In this document: one piece after another, positions 1 through 5,016 of the stretch
Layout: every line of letters starts with the position of its first letter
Position numbering within the stretch: position 1 is the stretch's first letter
Assembly: GCA_021802225.1 (NCBI GenBank)
Contig: JAKAAS010000198.1
Location: 1 to 5,016 of the forward strand
From: Bacillota bacterium
Lineage (GTDB): Bacteria > Bacillota_E > Sulfobacillia > Sulfobacillales > Sulfobacillaceae
Reading direction: 5' to 3'
DNA length: 5,016 nt
Notes under the pieces: model-generated
The model's database searches: none
What the model was told of the DNA's origin: nothing
Seen by the model: only the letters and a program-made list of their open reading frames with translations
Position numbers and translations under genes: made by a program

Positions 1-72
1 CTTGGCCGCTCTCCACGCCAAATTGCCGCGCCACACAGTCTGCCGCAATCGGGTGTGAAAATCCTGCTTCAA
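1..72 (-). CDS. Probable 5' end of an unidentified gene downstream of ftsX (partial, TTG start)
   Basis: This is the first 24 codons of a possible minus-strand gene that leaves the window on the left. It reads LKQDFHTRLRQ (initiator Leu read as Met) and then VWRGNLAWRAAK, with no stop. The TTG start was chosen because a consensus Shine-Dalgarno, AAAGGAGG (90 to 83), lies 10 bases upstream. About three quarters of the codons end in G or C, as in the neighbouring genes, whereas the competing minus frame is near half. The peptide is basic and rich in Trp and Arg, and no domain can be recognised from so little. In many Firmicutes the gene after ftsEX is a peptidoglycan hydrolase or an S41 protease, which is a suggestion from context only. 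Alternatives are that it is not coding, or that the gene starts elsewhere in another frame. Confidence 0.4.
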   Translation of the reverse strand, partial: MKQDFHTRLRQTVWRGNLAWRAAK

Positions 73-228
73 GACAAAACGTCCTCCTTTGCCGCCCGGC
101 TTGGAAAACTCGCCGAGCCAAGAGAACGTCTTTTACCGGAACCATGACAGCACAGCACCAGGGAAGCCCACTCTCCGCCGGCATCTTTGCGGCCATCCGG
201 AACACCTGCCGCTCTTTCTTTCTCCAGT
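73..228 (-). other. Putative untranslated leader between ftsX and the next minus-strand gene
   Basis: If the promoter at 235-243 is used, the transcript would have about 155 nt before the TTG at 72. Two local inverted repeats are visible. GCGGC and GCCGC (212-208 and 193-189) enclose a 14-base loop. CUUGG and CCAAG (122-118 and 104-100) enclose a nested CUC-GGC-GAG hairpin with a four-U bulge, placed about 10 bases upstream of the Shine-Dalgarno. I recognise no known riboswitch consensus. A different minus frame is open from 235 to the window edge, so part of this stretch could instead be coding. Confidence 0.3.
83..90 (-). promoter_or_regulatory. Shine-Dalgarno that fixes the TTG start at 72
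   Basis: AAAGGAGG on the minus strand, 10 bases before TTG at 72. It is the best ribosome-binding match in the 257 bases downstream of ftsX. Alternative ATG codons at 145, 184 and 196, which are in another frame, lack a comparable site. It is the main argument that a gene begins here. Confidence 0.5.
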
Positions 229-234
229 CCCTAC

Positions 235-243
235 ATTATACCA
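235..243 (-). promoter_or_regulatory. Extended -10 promoter element downstream of ftsX
   Basis: On the minus strand this reads TGG-TATAAT: a perfect sigma-A -10 hexamer (240 to 235) with the TG of an extended -10 at the right distance. It begins 15 bases past the ftsX stop. The hexamer 17 bases upstream (GTCTGA) is a poor -35, so activity would rest on the extended -10. It would start transcripts near 228 and give the downstream gene its own promoter separate from ftsEX. Confidence 0.5.
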
Positions 244-257
244 CGGAGGGGAATAGG

Positions 258-1145
258 TCAGACCTTCAAGAAGCGGCGCAAGGCGACAATGCTGGCCACC
301 CCCCCCACCACTAAACCACCAATCAGGGTAAAGTCCAAGGTTTTAGCCATCACCTGCGCATAAGGCGCCATGGGCCAGAAGGGAAGCGCCCCCGTGGCCG
401 CCATAATCAGCCAGTGATAGCCCTGGCTGACGACAAGGTCAGCTACTCCCGCCCCTACGATGCCCAGCACCAGTCCTTCCAGCACAAACGGCCAGCGGAT
501 AAACCAGTCCGTAGCGCCCACCAGTTTCATGACGGCGACTTCCCGCCGGCGGGCGAAAACGGCCAGGCGGATCGTATTGACAATAATAAACAGGGTCGCC
601 AAACCTAACAGAAGCTCTACCGCCCAGCCCACCCATTTCATAATCACAGACAGGCGGGAGAGTCGGCTGACAACCTGCCCTTCATAGACGACGTTGTGCA
701 CCGCTTTCTCGTGCTGAAAGCGCACCGCCAAGGCGGGAATTTCGTTAGGGTTTTTGGTATAGACATCAAACCCGTCAAACAGCGGATTCGATTTGGAGAT
801 CAGAGTGAGGAGGCCCTTTTGGTCCGGAAACTCCTTCTTCAGGCTGTCCGCTGCCTGCTGCTTGGTAAAAAACTGTATTTTGCGGACGCCTGGCCACTGG
901 TCGGCTTGCTTTAACAGGGTCATTTCACTGTGGCGCGGCACATTGGCATTGATAAACACCCGCATTTCCACCTGGCTCTGCAAGACAGTGGTCAGATGAG
1001 TCATATTGACAGTCAGAACAAGAAAGAAAGAGAGGACAAACATCGAGATAGCCACGGTGGATACCGATGCCAATGTCATCCAAATATTGTAGACCAGATT
1101 GCGCCCCGTCTCTTTGGCGATATACCACACGCTGTTAAGGTTCAT
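258..1145 (-). CDS. ftsX: Cell division protein FtsX (permease-like subunit of FtsEX)
   Basis: FtsX is the membrane half of the FtsEX complex. It does not transport a solute; it passes ATP-driven conformational change from FtsE to extracytoplasmic peptidoglycan hydrolases or their activators. The 295-residue product has the expected layout: a short cytoplasmic N-terminus, TM1 at about 22-46, a large extracytoplasmic domain (47-168), TM2 at about 171-193, TM3 at about 218-240 and TM4 at about 272-289. The block after TM2, NTIRLAVFARRREVAVMKLVG (residues 190-210, shown with its Arg/Glu-rich turn), is the FtsX/MacB permease signature that contacts the ATPase. The start is the ATG at 1145, not the one at 1238, because GAGAGGGG sits 9 bases upstream and the protein then begins MNLNSVWYIAKE as FtsX proteins do. 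It overlaps the ftsE end by 11 bases, so translation is probably coupled. The stop is TGA. Confidence 0.95.
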   Translation of the reverse strand: MNLNSVWYIAKETGRNLVYNIWMTLASVSTVAISMFVLSFFLVLTVNMTHLTTVLQSQVEMRVFINANVPRHSEMTLLKQADQWPGVRKIQFFTKQQAADSLKKEFPDQKGLLTLISKSNPLFDGFDVYTKNPNEIPALAVRFQHEKAVHNVVYEGQVVSRLSRLSVIMKWVGWAVELLLGLATLFIIVNTIRLAVFARRREVAVMKLVGATDWFIRWPFVLEGLVLGIVGAGVADLVVSQGYHWLIMAATGALPFWPMAPYAQVMAKTLDFTLIGGLVVGGVASIVALRRFLKV

Positions 1146-1821
1146 AACCGTAGGCCCCTCTCGCCTCATCGCGCACAACCCGGCCATTTTCCACGGCGAC
1201 CACACGCTTGTGCATCTGATTGACGATCTCTTTGGCATGGGTGGCCATCACGATGGTCGCCCCGCGGCGGTTGATTTCGTTCAGGAGCTTGATAATGTCG
1301 AAAGCCGTCTCGGGATCCAGATTCCCCGTGGGTTCGTCTGCGATGACATAGACCGGATTGTTGACGAGAGCGCGGGCGATGCCCACCCGCTGCTGCTCAC
1401 CGCCAGACAGCTGGTGGGGCAGATTATTCCTCCGCCGGGCCAAACCCACCAGCTCCAGGACTTGCGGGACCCGCTTTTGGATATCATGTCCCTTGGCCCC
1501 CACCACTTCCATGGCAAAGGCCACATTCTGGAATACGGTGCGGTTGGTCAGCAATTTGACATCTTGAAACACCACTCCCAGCTGCCGTCTAAGACGAGAC
1601 ACCTGGGTGCGTCTCAACTGTGAAAGCCGAAACTCGTCGAGGTAGATTTCCCCTGATGTCGGCAGCTCCTCACGGTACAACATCCGGATAAGAGAAGACT
1701 TGCCCGCACCCGATGGCCCTACCAGGAAGAGAAATTCGCCTCGGTGAATTTCTAGATTCACATCGATTACGCCGTAATGCCCATTCCCATAGCGTTTACT
1801 GACATTTTCCAACCGGATCAT
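1135..1821 (-). CDS. ftsE: Cell division ATP-binding protein FtsE
   Basis: Cytoplasmic ABC-family ATPase that dimerises on FtsX and powers control of cell-wall hydrolysis. All nucleotide-binding motifs are intact in the 228 residues: Walker A GPSGAGKS (35-42), Q-loop Gln86, ABC signature LSGGEQQR (138-145), Walker B VIADEP with catalytic Glu163, D-loop NLDP (167-170) and switch His195. Length and the opening MIRLENVSKRYGNG are typical of FtsE; the related LolD/MacB ATPases are excluded by the adjacent ftsX. The ATG at 1821 is preceded by AGGGGG at a spacing of about 7 bases. The stop TAA lies inside the start of ftsX. Upstream it faces ccdA across a 121-base divergent gap. I could not find a good minus-strand promoter there; TATCTT at 1847-1842 is only a weak candidate. 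Confidence 0.97.
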   Translation of the reverse strand: MIRLENVSKRYGNGHYGVIDVNLEIHRGEFLFLVGPSGAGKSSLIRMLYREELPTSGEIYLDEFRLSQLRRTQVSRLRRQLGVVFQDVKLLTNRTVFQNVAFAMEVVGAKGHDIQKRVPQVLELVGLARRRNNLPHQLSGGEQQRVGIARALVNNPVYVIADEPTGNLDPETAFDIIKLLNEINRRGATIVMATHAKEIVNQMHKRVVAVENGRVVRDEARGAYGYEP

Positions 1822-1875
1822 ATCGTTCCCCCTAACATATTAAGATACGACATCGATTGCGAAATTCCTGCCGTT

Positions 1876-1904
1876 ATGACATCCATGCCTGCCCATGATA
1901 TAAT
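1876..1904 (+). promoter_or_regulatory. Strong sigma-A-type promoter of the ccdA operon
   Basis: -35 ATGACA (1876-1881, five of six matches to TTGACA), a 17-base spacer, then TGA-TATAAT: a perfect -10 (1899-1904) with the extended-10 TG at 1896-1897. Predicted start is near 1911, giving a leader of about 32 nt to the ATG at 1943, too short for a riboswitch. Such a near-consensus site suggests constitutive expression of the three-gene operon. Confidence 0.8.
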
Positions 1905-1942
1905 TTTTGGCATTGAACTAGTGACCCAAGGAGGCGCCTTGC

Positions 1943-2653
1943 ATGTCCATCGTCTCGCTCGGAGTGGCGTTTGTGGCAGGGCTTGCCTCTGTGCTTTCCC
2001 CCTGCGTCCTGCCCCTTATCCCGTCCTACCTGACCACCATGGCCGGCACGGCCCTCACAGCCGAATCGGTGCATAATCACCTCATCCGGCGGCGTGTCAT
2101 GCAAAATGCCCTGCTGTTCGTCTCCGGGTTCTCGGTGATTTTGGTGCTGGCAGGCCTTGGAGCCAGCAGCATGGGGCAATTCGTGCACTTCCACCGGCAG
2201 GTCATCGCGGAATTGGGCGGGCTGGTGATGATCGTCTTTGGCTTGGAACTGTTTGGGCTGATCCAGATCGGCCTCATCAAGCGCGATGTGCACTTCGCGG
2301 TGACGCCCAAGGCCCAAGGTTTCTCCGCCGTGATTTTAGGCATGGTCTTTGCCGCCGGGTGGACGCCCTGCGTCGGGCCTATCCTCGCCAGCATCCTTCT
2401 CCTGGCGGCGCACTCCTCTACCGTTGCCACAGGGGGGCTTATGCTCGCCAGCTACGCGGTAGGGCTCGCGGTGCCGTTTCTAGCGCTGGCCTTTTTTCTT
2501 GGGCAAGCGGCCCAGTGGACACGGCACATGGGCCGCTATCTCCCTTGGATAGAACGGGCTTCAGGGGCTATGCTGGTAGTGCTGGGAGTCATGCTGCTGA
2601 CAGGCTGGTTTGACCGCATACCCAATTTGGTGGCCATGGGGCCCTTGCTGTGA
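1943..2653 (+). CDS. ccdA: CcdA-type thiol-disulfide electron transporter
   Basis: Integral membrane protein of the CcdA/DsbD-beta family. It takes electrons from cytoplasmic thioredoxin and passes them across the membrane to an extracytoplasmic thioredoxin-fold acceptor. The 236-residue protein has about six hydrophobic segments (about 5-27, 56-75, 88-112, 126-152, 164-186, 206-222). It has exactly two cysteines, one in each half in the family motifs: Cys21 in SPCVLP and Cys143 in GWTPCVGP, the redox pair that shuttles through the membrane. Length fits the short CcdA form rather than full DsbD. ATG 1943 follows AAGGAGG (1928-1934) by 8 bases. The last codon overlaps the next gene's GTG in a GTGA arrangement, which points to a TlpA-like protein as the direct electron acceptor. 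CcdA often serves cytochrome c maturation or sporulation, but no heme-ligation genes are in view, so the final target is unknown. Confidence 0.95.
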   Translation: MSIVSLGVAFVAGLASVLSPCVLPLIPSYLTTMAGTALTAESVHNHLIRRRVMQNALLFVSGFSVILVLAGLGASSMGQFVHFHRQVIAELGGLVMIVFGLELFGLIQIGLIKRDVHFAVTPKAQGFSAVILGMVFAAGWTPCVGPILASILLLAAHSSTVATGGLMLASYAVGLAVPFLALAFFLGQAAQWTRHMGRYLPWIERASGAMLVVLGVMLLTGWFDRIPNLVAMGPLL

Positions 2654-3168
2654 GGAATGCGTGGCGCAACGTCTTGGGAGCGGTATTTGTGCTGGTGCTG
2701 GCGCTCGCAGTCGTAATCCGGCCCTCGGCCCACCAGGGCTTTACGGCCCAGGTCGGGCAGTCCGTCGGCAACATCGCTGTCGTCAGCGCATCTGGCCAAT
2801 CCGTTGCCCTAGCCCGCCTCTTGGACCACCATGCCGCGCTCATCAATTTCTGGGCCACATGGTGCCCAGCCTGCCGGATGGAGCTGCCCAACCTGACCGC
2901 GGCCGTAACCCCGGCCAGCCGGCTCCTTCTAGTTAGCCAAGGCTCCGCCGGTTCTACGTCAGCTTTTTTGGGCCGCTACCATATCCCCTCCCGCCTCAGC
3001 TGGTATGACCCAGACGGCCATGTCTTCAATGCCTTCTTCGTGACGACCTTGCCTACCTCCTATTTTGTCAACCGCAATGGCATCATCGTCAGCAAGATTG
3101 TCGGCCCTATGACGCCAGCTCTGCTGCGCCAGAATCTGGCGGCGGCTGAACAGAATCAGGAGGATTAA
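2650..3168 (+). CDS. Membrane-anchored TlpA/ResA-type thiol-disulfide oxidoreductase
   Basis: Extracytoplasmic thioredoxin-fold reductase, the expected acceptor for electrons from CcdA. The 172 residues begin with a basic tip (MRNAWRN) and one hydrophobic helix (about 8-24) acting as an uncleaved anchor. There is no lipobox cysteine, so it is not a lipoprotein. The soluble domain carries the active site FWATWCPACRMELP (68-81) with Cys72 and Cys75, the only cysteines, and the cis-proline motif at Pro135 (TLPTSYFV). NRNGIIVSKIVG (141-152) is the usual TlpA strand pair. The CPAC dithiol is of the ResA/TlpA style (CxxC with Pro after the first Cys). Translation starts at GTG 2650, overlapping the ccdA stop by 4 bases, with GGGG of the ccdA tail as a modest ribosome site; coupling is likely. 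Substrates could be apocytochrome c, a copper chaperone or oxidised surface proteins, and the window does not decide between them. Confidence 0.92.
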   Translation: MRNAWRNVLGAVFVLVLALAVVIRPSAHQGFTAQVGQSVGNIAVVSASGQSVALARLLDHHAALINFWATWCPACRMELPNLTAAVTPASRLLLVSQGSAGSTSAFLGRYHIPSRLSWYDPDGHVFNAFFVTTLPTSYFVNRNGIIVSKIVGPMTPALLRQNLAAAEQNQED

Positions 3169-3172
3169 TCCG

Positions 3173-3856
3173 ATGTATATTCCTTCCCAAGTGCTTCTCG
3201 GCCCGCTCCCCCTCTTCAACGTATTGCTCATTGCGGCGGCAGCGCTGGCATTTGTGCTGCAGGAGAGGATGAAGGCTCCGGGGCGTGTGCAAGACCTTCT
3301 CTGGGCCCTGATTCTGGGCGGCCTCCTGGGGGATAAGGGCATTTATATCGCCACGGACCCAGCTTACTTCGTTCATAATCCATCCCACCTGATTTTCACC
3401 CCCGAGAGCCGCTTAGGGCTGTGGGGTGCAGCGGCCGGGGCCGGCCTTGCCCTCTTATCTGTGCTTGTGTACCACCGGAAGCGCTGGGCTCTATCCGACC
3501 TGGATGCCATAGCCCTCACCGTTTCCCCTGCATTGGCCCTATGGGCGATGGGGTTCAATTGGATTGGCGTCGCGACCCGCATTCCCCTCTTGACCATTGC
3601 CACCCGCCACCTCAATCATTTTGCCACCTACTTTCTGTGGGCCATTCTCATGGCTGTTGGGAGCGGAGTCATCTGGATCCTCCGCCGGTCCCATTCTCTT
3701 AAGCCCGGGCAAATTGCGGGGGTATTCCTCATGACGACCGCCATCACGACAGTTCTGGCCAGCTTGACGGCGGCCAGCCGGGGCAACCCTTTCACCTCAT
3801 TGCAGTGGTTCGCGGTGGTCCTCGCTTTGGCAGGCTACCGCTTGATGGGCGGGTGA
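3173..3856 (+). CDS. Lgt-like seven-helix membrane protein lacking the expected catalytic residues
   Basis: A 227-residue polytopic protein with about seven hydrophobic segments (about 13-31, 42-60, 81-100, 112-133, 150-170, 180-200, 208-224), resembling prolipoprotein diacylglyceryl transferase. Shared landmarks are RVQDLLWALILGGLLGDKGIY (38-58, cf. Lgt's LLxWALLGGILGARLGY), the following HNPSHL, and the C-terminal KPGQ (177-180) and FTSLQW (207-212, cf. GLSxGQ). Aligned from memory, the Lgt HGG His is Trp84 (LGLWGAAAGA), the GRIGNFxNGE Arg and Asn fall at Ala125 and Phe128 (WAMGFNWIG), and the C-terminal RFxxExxR arginine lies in a stretch without it (ITTVLASLTAAS). It is therefore probably not an active Lgt. 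It has no cysteine, so it is not a thiol carrier. ATG 3173 follows AGGAGG (3158-3163) by 9 bases and sits 4 bases after the previous stop, so it belongs to the CcdA/TlpA operon. The family assignment is moderately sure; the function is unknown. Confidence 0.7.
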   Translation: MYIPSQVLLGPLPLFNVLLIAAAALAFVLQERMKAPGRVQDLLWALILGGLLGDKGIYIATDPAYFVHNPSHLIFTPESRLGLWGAAAGAGLALLSVLVYHRKRWALSDLDAIALTVSPALALWAMGFNWIGVATRIPLLTIATRHLNHFATYFLWAILMAVGSGVIWILRRSHSLKPGQIAGVFLMTTAITTVLASLTAASRGNPFTSLQWFAVVLALAGYRLMGG

Positions 3857-3874
3857 GGCGGCTCCGGCCCGCCC
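3847..3874 (+). terminator. GC-rich hairpin at the end of the ccdA operon (possible terminator, no U-tract)
   Basis: GGGCGGG (3847-3853) and CCCGCCC (3868-3874) are perfect 7-base inverted repeats with a 14-base loop that contains the TGA stop of the Lgt-like gene. No run of T follows, so it is not a classical intrinsic terminator. It might slow polymerase, protect the 3' end of the message, or be incidental in GC-rich DNA. Confidence 0.3.
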
Positions 3875-3899
3875 TCTGGATCCTGCGCATCCCCGGGGC

Positions 3900-3905
3900 T
3901 ATAAT
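3900..3905 (+). promoter_or_regulatory. Likely -10 element for ispH
   Basis: Perfect TATAAT. The hexamer 17 bases upstream (3877-3882, TGGATC) matches TTGACA at about three positions, and there is no extended-10 TG. It is the only good -10 in the 236-base gap. It would start transcripts near 3912, leaving a leader of about 180 nt before the ispH ATG. Confidence 0.5.
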
Positions 3906-3911
3906 ATGGTG

Positions 3912-4092
3912 ACAGCGGTGTGACCCGTCCGGGAAGACTCAGTTCCCTGCGGTTCAGGCACTGGCCTAGTACTCGCTAGAGTTCCGGAACCTTTTAAAAG
4001 AGCAGTGTGAGGAACCCTGGCAGAGCCCATTGGGAGGGCCTGGTCGGGGATAGACTGCACTGCAGCTGCAGTGCCAAAAGGAGTCAAACTTA
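3912..4092 (+). promoter_or_regulatory. Structured 5' leader of ispH, class not recognised
   Basis: About 180 nt with many local inverted repeats. GGGAA/UUCCC (3931-3935 and 3942-3946) has a 7-base loop. GUUCCGGAAC (3981-3990) is immediately followed by a second palindrome, CUUUUAAAAG (3991-4000). CAG-GCCC pairs with GGGC-CUG (4021-4043, one bulged A), and an 18-base palindrome lies at 4057-4074. Alternative pairings are possible: GGUUC (3951-3955) with either GGAACC copy (3986-3991 or 4011-4016); GCAGUG (4002-4007) with the left palindrome arm; and CCUUUU (3990-3995) with the Shine-Dalgarno AAAAGG (4076-4081). This is the kind of competition seen in cis-regulatory leaders. No T-box GGUGGNACC element or other known consensus is visible. 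Confidence 0.35.
4057..4074. repeat. 18-base perfect palindrome just before the ispH ribosome site
   Basis: GCACTGCAG followed by its exact reverse complement CTGCAGTGC, ending two bases before the AAAAGGAG Shine-Dalgarno. In DNA it could be a dimeric-repressor operator. In RNA it could form a 7-bp stem with an AGCU loop abutting the ribosome site. An uninterrupted match of this length by chance in a 236-base gap is unlikely. Confidence 0.6.
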
Positions 4093-4983
4093 ATGGACGT
4101 GTTGAAAATTCATCCCCGCGGCTACTGCTATGGGGTGGTCGATGCCATCACCATGGCCAAGCGCATCGCCCAAGACCCGCATGTTCCGCGCCCTATATAC
4201 ATTCTTGGTCAAATTGTGCACAATCAGCATACGGTCCTTGAACTGGAGCATTACGGGATTACGACTCTTGACGGAGCCTCCCGCCTAGATTTGCTGGACC
4301 AGGTGCCGGATGGCGCGACGGTCATCTTTACGGCTCACGGCATCTCGCCCAGCGTGAAAGCCAAGGCGCGGGAACGGGGCCTCACCTGCTTCGACGCAAC
4401 CTGTCCTGACGTGACCAAGACCCATACCCTCATTCAGGAAAAAATCCGGGAAGGCTACGCTATTGTCTACATTGGCACCAGAGACCATCCGGAACCTGAA
4501 GGGGCCATGGGTGAGGCGCCAGCCGGGCGGGCGTTTCTGGTGACCCATCTCGACGATGTGGCCCAGGTGCCCTTTACCCCAGAGGAAAAGATCGCGATTG
4601 TCACGCAAACCACTCTAAGCCAGTGGGATACCGCGTCCATTATCCAAGGTCTTCTCGAACGATATCCGCAAGCCGAAGTACATAATGAGATTTGCATGGC
4701 CACCCAGCTGCGCCAAGAAGCTGCGGTCAAATCAGCGGACGAGGTCGATATGGTCGTAGTCGTCGGGGACCGGCGCAGCAACAACTCCAACCGCCTCGTG
4801 GAGGTCGTGGAGAAAATCGGACACAAGCCGTCTGTGCGGGTGGAAAGCGCCCAGGATCTCAAACCCGAGTGGTTTGAGGGAGTGGCCACGGTCGGGGTCA
4901 CAGCAGGGTCGTCTACACCTAGCCGGATCACGCGGGATGTTATCAAAGCAATCGAGTCGTTTCCTGTCAAGATCCCCGAATAA
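4093..4983 (+). CDS. ispH: 4-hydroxy-3-methylbut-2-enyl diphosphate reductase (IspH/LytB)
   Basis: Last step of the MEP pathway: reductive dehydration of HMBPP to IPP and DMAPP with a [4Fe-4S] cluster in the cytoplasm. The 296 residues are full length and retain the key positions. Cluster cysteines are Cys12 (RGYCYGV), Cys104 (DATCP) and Cys201 (EICMATQLRQ). Substrate and proton-relay residues are His43 (VHNQH), His82 (TAHGIS), His132 with Glu134 (DHPEPEG), the Thr pair in TQTTLS (171-176), Ser229-Asn230-Asn231 (RSNNSNRL) and Ser274 (TAGSSTP). The SNN in place of the E. coli SSN and the MDVLKIHPRGYCYGVVDA opening match the Bacillus-type branch. ATG 4093 is preceded by AAAAGGAG (4076-4083) at 9 bases. 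It appears monocistronic here, with its own TATAAT box and leader; only 33 non-coding bases follow the TAA before the window ends. The enzyme is oxygen sensitive, so supply of reductant matters, but linking it to the neighbouring thiol operon would be speculation. Confidence 0.98.
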   Translation: MDVLKIHPRGYCYGVVDAITMAKRIAQDPHVPRPIYILGQIVHNQHTVLELEHYGITTLDGASRLDLLDQVPDGATVIFTAHGISPSVKAKARERGLTCFDATCPDVTKTHTLIQEKIREGYAIVYIGTRDHPEPEGAMGEAPAGRAFLVTHLDDVAQVPFTPEEKIAIVTQTTLSQWDTASIIQGLLERYPQAEVHNEICMATQLRQEAAVKSADEVDMVVVVGDRRSNNSNRLVEVVEKIGHKPSVRVESAQDLKPEWFEGVATVGVTAGSSTPSRITRDVIKAIESFPVKIPE

Positions 4984-5016
4984 AAGATGCGGCCGCAAAG
5001 CCAATCAGACAGAACC

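Noticed and set aside
1..147. Plus-strand frame ending in TGA at 147, as the tail of a convergent gene
   Set aside because: GC by codon position (first high, third low) is opposite to that of the clear genes here; the pattern fits coding on the minus strand better.
2..205. Second minus-strand frame open from 235 to the left edge, with ATG at 196, 184 and 145
   Set aside because: No Shine-Dalgarno at any of its starts, and its third codon positions are less GC-rich than those of the TTG frame; kept only as an alternative.
1146..1238. Longer ftsX start at 1238 (31 extra residues)
   Set aside because: The extension lies entirely inside ftsE in another frame, has no good ribosome site and does not look like an FtsX N-terminus; ATG 1145 has both.
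1099..1623. Plus-strand 174-codon open frame opposite ftsE
   Set aside because: Antisense shadow of a gene with all ABC ATPase motifs; no recognisable protein features.
1874..2317. Minus-strand 147-codon open frame opposite ccdA
   Set aside because: Low-complexity His/Gln/Asp-rich composition typical of the reverse complement of a hydrophobic membrane protein gene.
3899..4087. Minus-strand 62-codon open frame in the ispH leader
   Set aside because: No ribosome site, no homology I recognise, and it overlaps the promoter and leader of ispH.
3912..4092. T-box or other known riboswitch upstream of ispH
   Set aside because: No T-box antiterminator motif, no terminator with a U-run, and no consensus core of other classes I know.
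4989..4996. GCGGCCGC palindrome after the ispH stop as a terminator
   Set aside because: Only eight bases with no loop and no following T-run; expected by chance in GC-rich DNA.

Overview
The window reads as ordinary chromosomal DNA from a moderately GC-rich Gram-positive (Firmicutes-type) bacterium. The evidence is the gene families: an IspH that opens with the Bacillus-like 'RGYCYGVVDA' block and carries a SNN motif, an ftsE-ftsX pair, and a short CcdA paired with a membrane-anchored thioredoxin-like protein. Shine-Dalgarno sites are strong and purine-rich. A relative of Sulfobacillus, Alicyclobacillus or Thermaerobacter would fit, but genus is inference from gene style and GC, not something the sequence proves. 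No mobile element, CRISPR array, tRNA or rRNA is visible.

Minus-strand block (1-1821): ftsE (1135-1821) and ftsX (258-1145) overlap by 11 bases and encode the ABC-type complex that controls peptidoglycan hydrolases at division or elongation. Downstream of ftsX is an extended -10 promoter (235-243). It is followed by a leader of about 155 nt and what looks like the first 24 codons of another minus-strand gene (start at 72, TTG, strong Shine-Dalgarno), which runs off the left edge. The 121-base gap between ftsE and ccdA (1822-1942) is divergent. It has a very good plus-strand promoter and no convincing minus-strand one.

Plus-strand block 1 (1943-3856): three tightly packed genes under that promoter. 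They are ccdA (six-helix thiol-electron transporter), a TlpA/ResA-type membrane-anchored thioredoxin-fold protein that starts inside the ccdA stop codon, and a seven-helix Lgt-like protein. CcdA and the TlpA-like protein carry two cysteines each, which is exactly what a cytoplasm-to-surface reducing relay needs. The third protein has the topology and several landmarks of prolipoprotein diacylglyceryl transferase but appears to have lost its catalytic His and Arg residues. It has no cysteine, so it is unlikely to be a normal Lgt or a thiol carrier. This is the most interesting protein in the window.

Plus-strand block 2 (3857-5016): ispH (4093-4983), the last enzyme of the MEP isoprenoid pathway, is preceded by a 236-base gap. 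The gap holds a TATAAT box and a leader rich in short inverted repeats. These include an 18-base perfect palindrome ending two bases before the Shine-Dalgarno, and an upstream CCUUUU that could pair with it. The leader could be a cis-regulatory RNA or an operator region. It matches no riboswitch class I can recognise.
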